NCBI GenBank assembly: GCA_025458905.1
Contig: JALORN010000013.1
Location: forward strand, 1-64,000
Source: Steroidobacteraceae bacterium
Lineage (GTDB): Bacteria; Pseudomonadota; Gammaproteobacteria; Steroidobacterales; Steroidobacteraceae
DNA: 64,000 nucleotides
Reading direction: 5' to 3'
The position numbers and the translations under genes are program-made. The notes under the pieces are model-generated. The model was not told where the DNA came from. It made no database searches and saw only the letters and a list, made by a program, of their open reading frames with translations. Below, piece after piece: positions 61,723 through 64,000 of the stretch (positions within the stretch are counted from its first letter, which is position 1; the number at the start of each line of letters is the position of its first letter).

Positions 61723-63258
61723 TCAGCGTCGCGCGCCGGCGAGCATGCGCGCGGCCAGTGCGGCCGACAGCGACACGGTCACGAGCCCGACGATCGCGGC
61801 GAGCCGCAGCGAGTGCATGAAGGCGTCGCGCGCCGCCTGCTGCAGCGCGCGTCCAGGCGGCCCCTCCAGGGACTCCCCGACGGCGAGCGCGCCGCCGAGG
61901 GTCGCGAGCGCCTGCGCGGAGGCGCTGGCGTCGAGCCCGGCCGGCAGCGCGTCGCGCAGTACGTTGCGGTACAGCGCGATGCCGAGGCTGCCGAGCACGG
62001 CGATGCCGAGCGCGCCGCTGAACTCGGCTGCGGTCTCCGAGATCGCCGATGCCGCACCAGCCCGCTCGGGAGGCGCCGCAGTGATGATGATTTCGTTGCC
62101 GACCGTGAACACGGGGGCCATCGCGAGGCTCATCAGCACGGTGCTCGCGACCAGGATCGCGAGGCCCGCTGGCGTGGCGTCGACCCAGAGCATCAGCCCG
62201 AAGGCCACCGCGGCGAGCGCGAGCCCGCCGACGATGATCCGCTCCTGGAGCCAGCGCCGGGTGAGGCGGGACGTGCCGAGCGAGCCGGCCAGGAAGCCGA
62301 TCGCCCAGGGGAGGGTCGCGAGGCCGGCCATGAGCGGCGACAGCCCGAGCACGAGCTGCAGGAACTGGGTGACGAAGATGTAGATCCCGAACATCGCGAG
62401 GCTCGAGAGGCCGTAGGCGGAGACCGCGGCCGCGAAGCGCGGCTGGCGGAACAGCCCGAGGTCGAGCAGCGGGTAGGACAGGCGCGACTGGCGATGCAGG
62501 AATGCCCCGCCCACCAGCAGCCCGCCGCCGATGGCCACCGCGGACGGGGCCTGCAGGCCGTGCTCGGCCACGTGCTTGACGCCGTAGATCACGGCGAGCA
62601 CGGCGACGATCGACAGCAGCACGCTCGTCAGGTCGACCACGCCGGCCTGCGGATCTCGGTACTCGGGCAAGAGGCGGGGGCCGAGCAGCAGCAGCAGTGC
62701 CATCACCGGCACGGCGACCAGGAACACCGAACCCCAGTGGAAGTACTCCAGCAGCAGGCCGCCGACCAGCGGGCCGATCGCGCCGCCGAGCGAGAAGCTC
62801 GCGATCCAGACGCCGATCGCGAACTGCCGCTGCTGCGGGTCGTGGAACATGTTGCGGATCAGTGACAGCGTCGACGGCGCCAGCGTCGCACCGGCGACTC
62901 CGAGCAGCGCGCGCATCGCGATCAGCATCGGCGCACTGCCCGAGAACGCCGCCACCCACGAGGCCGCGCCGAAGGCCGCGGCGCCGGCGAGCAGCAGACG
63001 GCGCCGCCCGATGCGGTCGCCGAGCGTGCCCATCGTGATCAGCAGTCCCGCGACCAGGAAGCCGTAGATGTCGATCATCCACAGCAGCTGGGCGCTGCTC
63101 GGCTTCAGTTCGGCGCTGATCGCCGGGATGGCGAGGTTCAGCACCGTCAGGTCCATCGAGTAGACGAGGCAGGGCAGCGCGATCACGGCGAGCCCGGTCC
63201 ATTCGCGGCGGGTCGCGCGCGGCGGCGTATCGGGCGCTTCGCGGCCGGGGCTGTCCAT
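61723..63258 (-). CDS. MFS drug exporter, DHA2/SmvA-like (14 helices)
   Basis: A 511-residue protein. DHA2 motifs: LTVLNLAIPAISAELKPSSAQLLWMIDIYGF (motif D1), GTLGDRIGRRRLLLAGA (motif A), VAGATLAPSTLSLIRNMF (motif B-like) and LGGAIGPLVGGLLLEYF (motif C, antiporter). The proteins closest in pattern (SmvA, QacA) expel quaternary ammonium compounds and dyes. A long extracytoplasmic loop precedes the last helix, as usual in the group. No TetR regulator lies next to it. Confidence 0.92.
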   Translation of the reverse strand: MDSPGREAPDTPPRATRREWTGLAVIALPCLVYSMDLTVLNLAIPAISAELKPSSAQLLWMIDIYGFLVAGLLITMGTLGDRIGRRRLLLAGAAAFGAASWVAAFSGSAPMLIAMRALLGVAGATLAPSTLSLIRNMFHDPQQRQFAIGVWIASFSLGGAIGPLVGGLLLEYFHWGSVFLVAVPVMALLLLLGPRLLPEYRDPQAGVVDLTSVLLSIVAVLAVIYGVKHVAEHGLQAPSAVAIGGGLLVGGAFLHRQSRLSYPLLDLGLFRQPRFAAAVSAYGLSSLAMFGIYIFVTQFLQLVLGLSPLMAGLATLPWAIGFLAGSLGTSRLTRRWLQERIIVGGLALAAVAFGLMLWVDATPAGLAILVASTVLMSLAMAPVFTVGNEIIITAAPPERAGAASAISETAAEFSGALGIAVLGSLGIALYRNVLRDALPAGLDASASAQALATLGGALAVGESLEGPPGRALQQAARDAFMHSLRLAAIVGLVTVSLSAALAARMLAGARR

Positions 63259-63407
63259 GGCGTCGACCTGCGTGAAGAGGGGCGTCGGAGCGAGCAGGAG
63301 CGGCGGGTGCCGCGGCCTGCACCGCGGGCGCGCACTCTAGCGCGGCACGGCGCATCCCGGCAGTGGGCGAGGGCGATCGCGCCCCGCCTGGCCCGCGTCG
63401 AGGTGCC

Positions 63408-64000
63408 TCAGGCGCCGAGCAGGCGCAGCAGCGACGGTTCGATCGCCGCCGCGGCCAGCAGCCCACTGAGGCTCGACGGATACACCCCTGCACCGACGAC
63501 GTCCTGCCCCGCGAGCAGCAGGCCCGGCACGGGCGTGCGGACGTCGAGCGCCGGCGAGGCGAGGCGCGCGGCGCTCATCTCGAGCCCGTACATCGAGCCG
63601 CCGGGCGTGCGCACGAACCGGGCCTGGGACACCGGCGTCGCGACCTCGTGGAAGCGGATCCGCGGCGCGAGCCGCGGGAAATGGCGTGCGAACTGCGCCA
63701 GCAGGCGGCGTTCCACGCCGTCCTTGAGGGCGCGATAGGCGTCCGGCTCGTGGCGCGTGCCGTGGCGCAGCCACGGGTCGAAGGCCGTCGTCTCGCAGAG
63801 CGCGAGCACCTCGGCGGTGTGCGGCCCCGCATGGGCCGGATCCTTCAGGGATGGAAAGGACACGAACAGCGCCGGCGCGTCCTCGTCCGCCGGCGAATTC
63901 CAGTGGCGGTCGATGTCGAGGGACTCGTAGACCCAGCTGTTGGCGGAGCTCGCGCCGTCGGCCTCGATCCCGTCATCGAAGCCGAGGTACAGCGACACGT
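63408..64000 (-). CDS. CrtI-like FAD-dependent desaturase/isomerase, C-terminal part (5' end off-window)
   Basis: The frame runs in from the window edge and ends at 63408. The visible ~197 residues match the C-terminal half of carotenoid isomerase/phytoene desaturase-type amine-oxidoreductases: LYLGFDDG, FVSFPSLKDPAH, YRALKDGVERRLLAQFARHFPRLAPRIRFHEVATPVSQARFVRTPGGSMYGLE. It ends TPVPGLLLAGQDVVGAGVYPSSLSGLLAA (the FAD-binding C-terminal motif). The FAD-binding N-terminus is not visible, so the substrate (carotenoid, retinoid or other) is open. Confidence 0.85.
   Translation of the reverse strand, partial: VSLYLGFDDGIEADGASSANSWVYESLDIDRHWNSPADEDAPALFVSFPSLKDPAHAGPHTAEVLALCETTAFDPWLRHGTRHEPDAYRALKDGVERRLLAQFARHFPRLAPRIRFHEVATPVSQARFVRTPGGSMYGLEMSAARLASPALDVRTPVPGLLLAGQDVVGAGVYPSSLSGLLAAAAIEPSLLRLLGA

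Noticed and set aside
57886-62865. A 1659-codon open frame on the plus strand
   Set aside because: It is antisense or out of frame to the nitrilase, SDR, YghU and MFS genes, all of which have clear motifs. High GC content keeps shadow frames open.

Overview
The window is very GC-rich (about 70% by eye). It carries TonB-dependent receptors, a HemP/PepSY haem-iron locus, beta-barrel outer-membrane proteins and a HlyD/TolC export operon, so the cell is a Gram-negative proteobacterium. The mix of families (DUF6607, DUF1838, DUF547, YeiH, HAPMO-like monooxygenase, glpD-glpK) suggests an environmental gammaproteobacterium, perhaps of the Nevskiales/Steroidobacterales type. That placement is inference. 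No rRNA, tRNA or CRISPR array was seen.

Layout. 1-8.5 kb is an accessory region. It starts with a formylglycine-generating-enzyme-like gene behind two small antitoxin-like genes. Next come two tandem, visibly less GC-rich genes that join an EVE-like N-terminus to an HNH nuclease, then a PD-(D/E)XK-DUF2075 helicase, a decayed UvrD-type helicase, a ParE/RelE-type toxin-antitoxin pair and a small coiled-coil membrane protein (DUF1640/CCDC90-like). 8.5-17.5 kb mixes housekeeping genes (TlpA thioredoxin, SDR, SRPBCC, PlsC, DUF547, MOSC, an AAC(3)-I-like acetyltransferase) with a second DUF2075 helicase and two more paralogues of the coiled-coil membrane protein. 17.6-22 kb holds a TM0106-type nuclease and an AAA ATPase-RtcB RNA ligase operon behind a leader that looks able to attenuate.

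22-37 kb is mostly metabolic and envelope genes: a TonB receptor, a DHFR-like reductase, an alpha/beta hydrolase, NmrA and F420-type oxidoreductases around a HAPMO-like Baeyer-Villiger monooxygenase, a beta-lactamase-fold hydrolase, a lytic transglycosylase lipoprotein and DUF1838. 37-41.3 kb is a tightly overlapped glpD-glpK-yeiH operon. Divergent from it, 41.4-48.3 kb is a haem/iron operon (hemP, TonB receptor, DUF6607, TonB receptor, PepSY membrane protein) behind a Fur-box-like site. 48.3-52.6 kb is an ABC-HlyD-TolC operon whose ABC ATPase domain has lost every catalytic motif. 52.8-64 kb holds a TraB/GumN protein lacking its histidines, a beta-barrel, a NarL-type regulator, two MFS exporters, a double DUF1330 protein, a nitrilase, a zinc-ribbon SDR, a YghU-like glutathione transferase and the end of a CrtI-like desaturase.

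A short inverted-repeat element (core GGGGACRGATTTATTTT) recurs at 11.8, 19.2, 22.0, 25.3-25.45 and 27.2 kb. It usually touches a stop codon, and once it sits in frame inside a helicase gene. The strongest leads are the ATPase-dead ABC export operon, the three coiled-coil membrane paralogues that each lie beside a nuclease or helicase gene, the EVE-HNH pair, and the AAA-RtcB leader.
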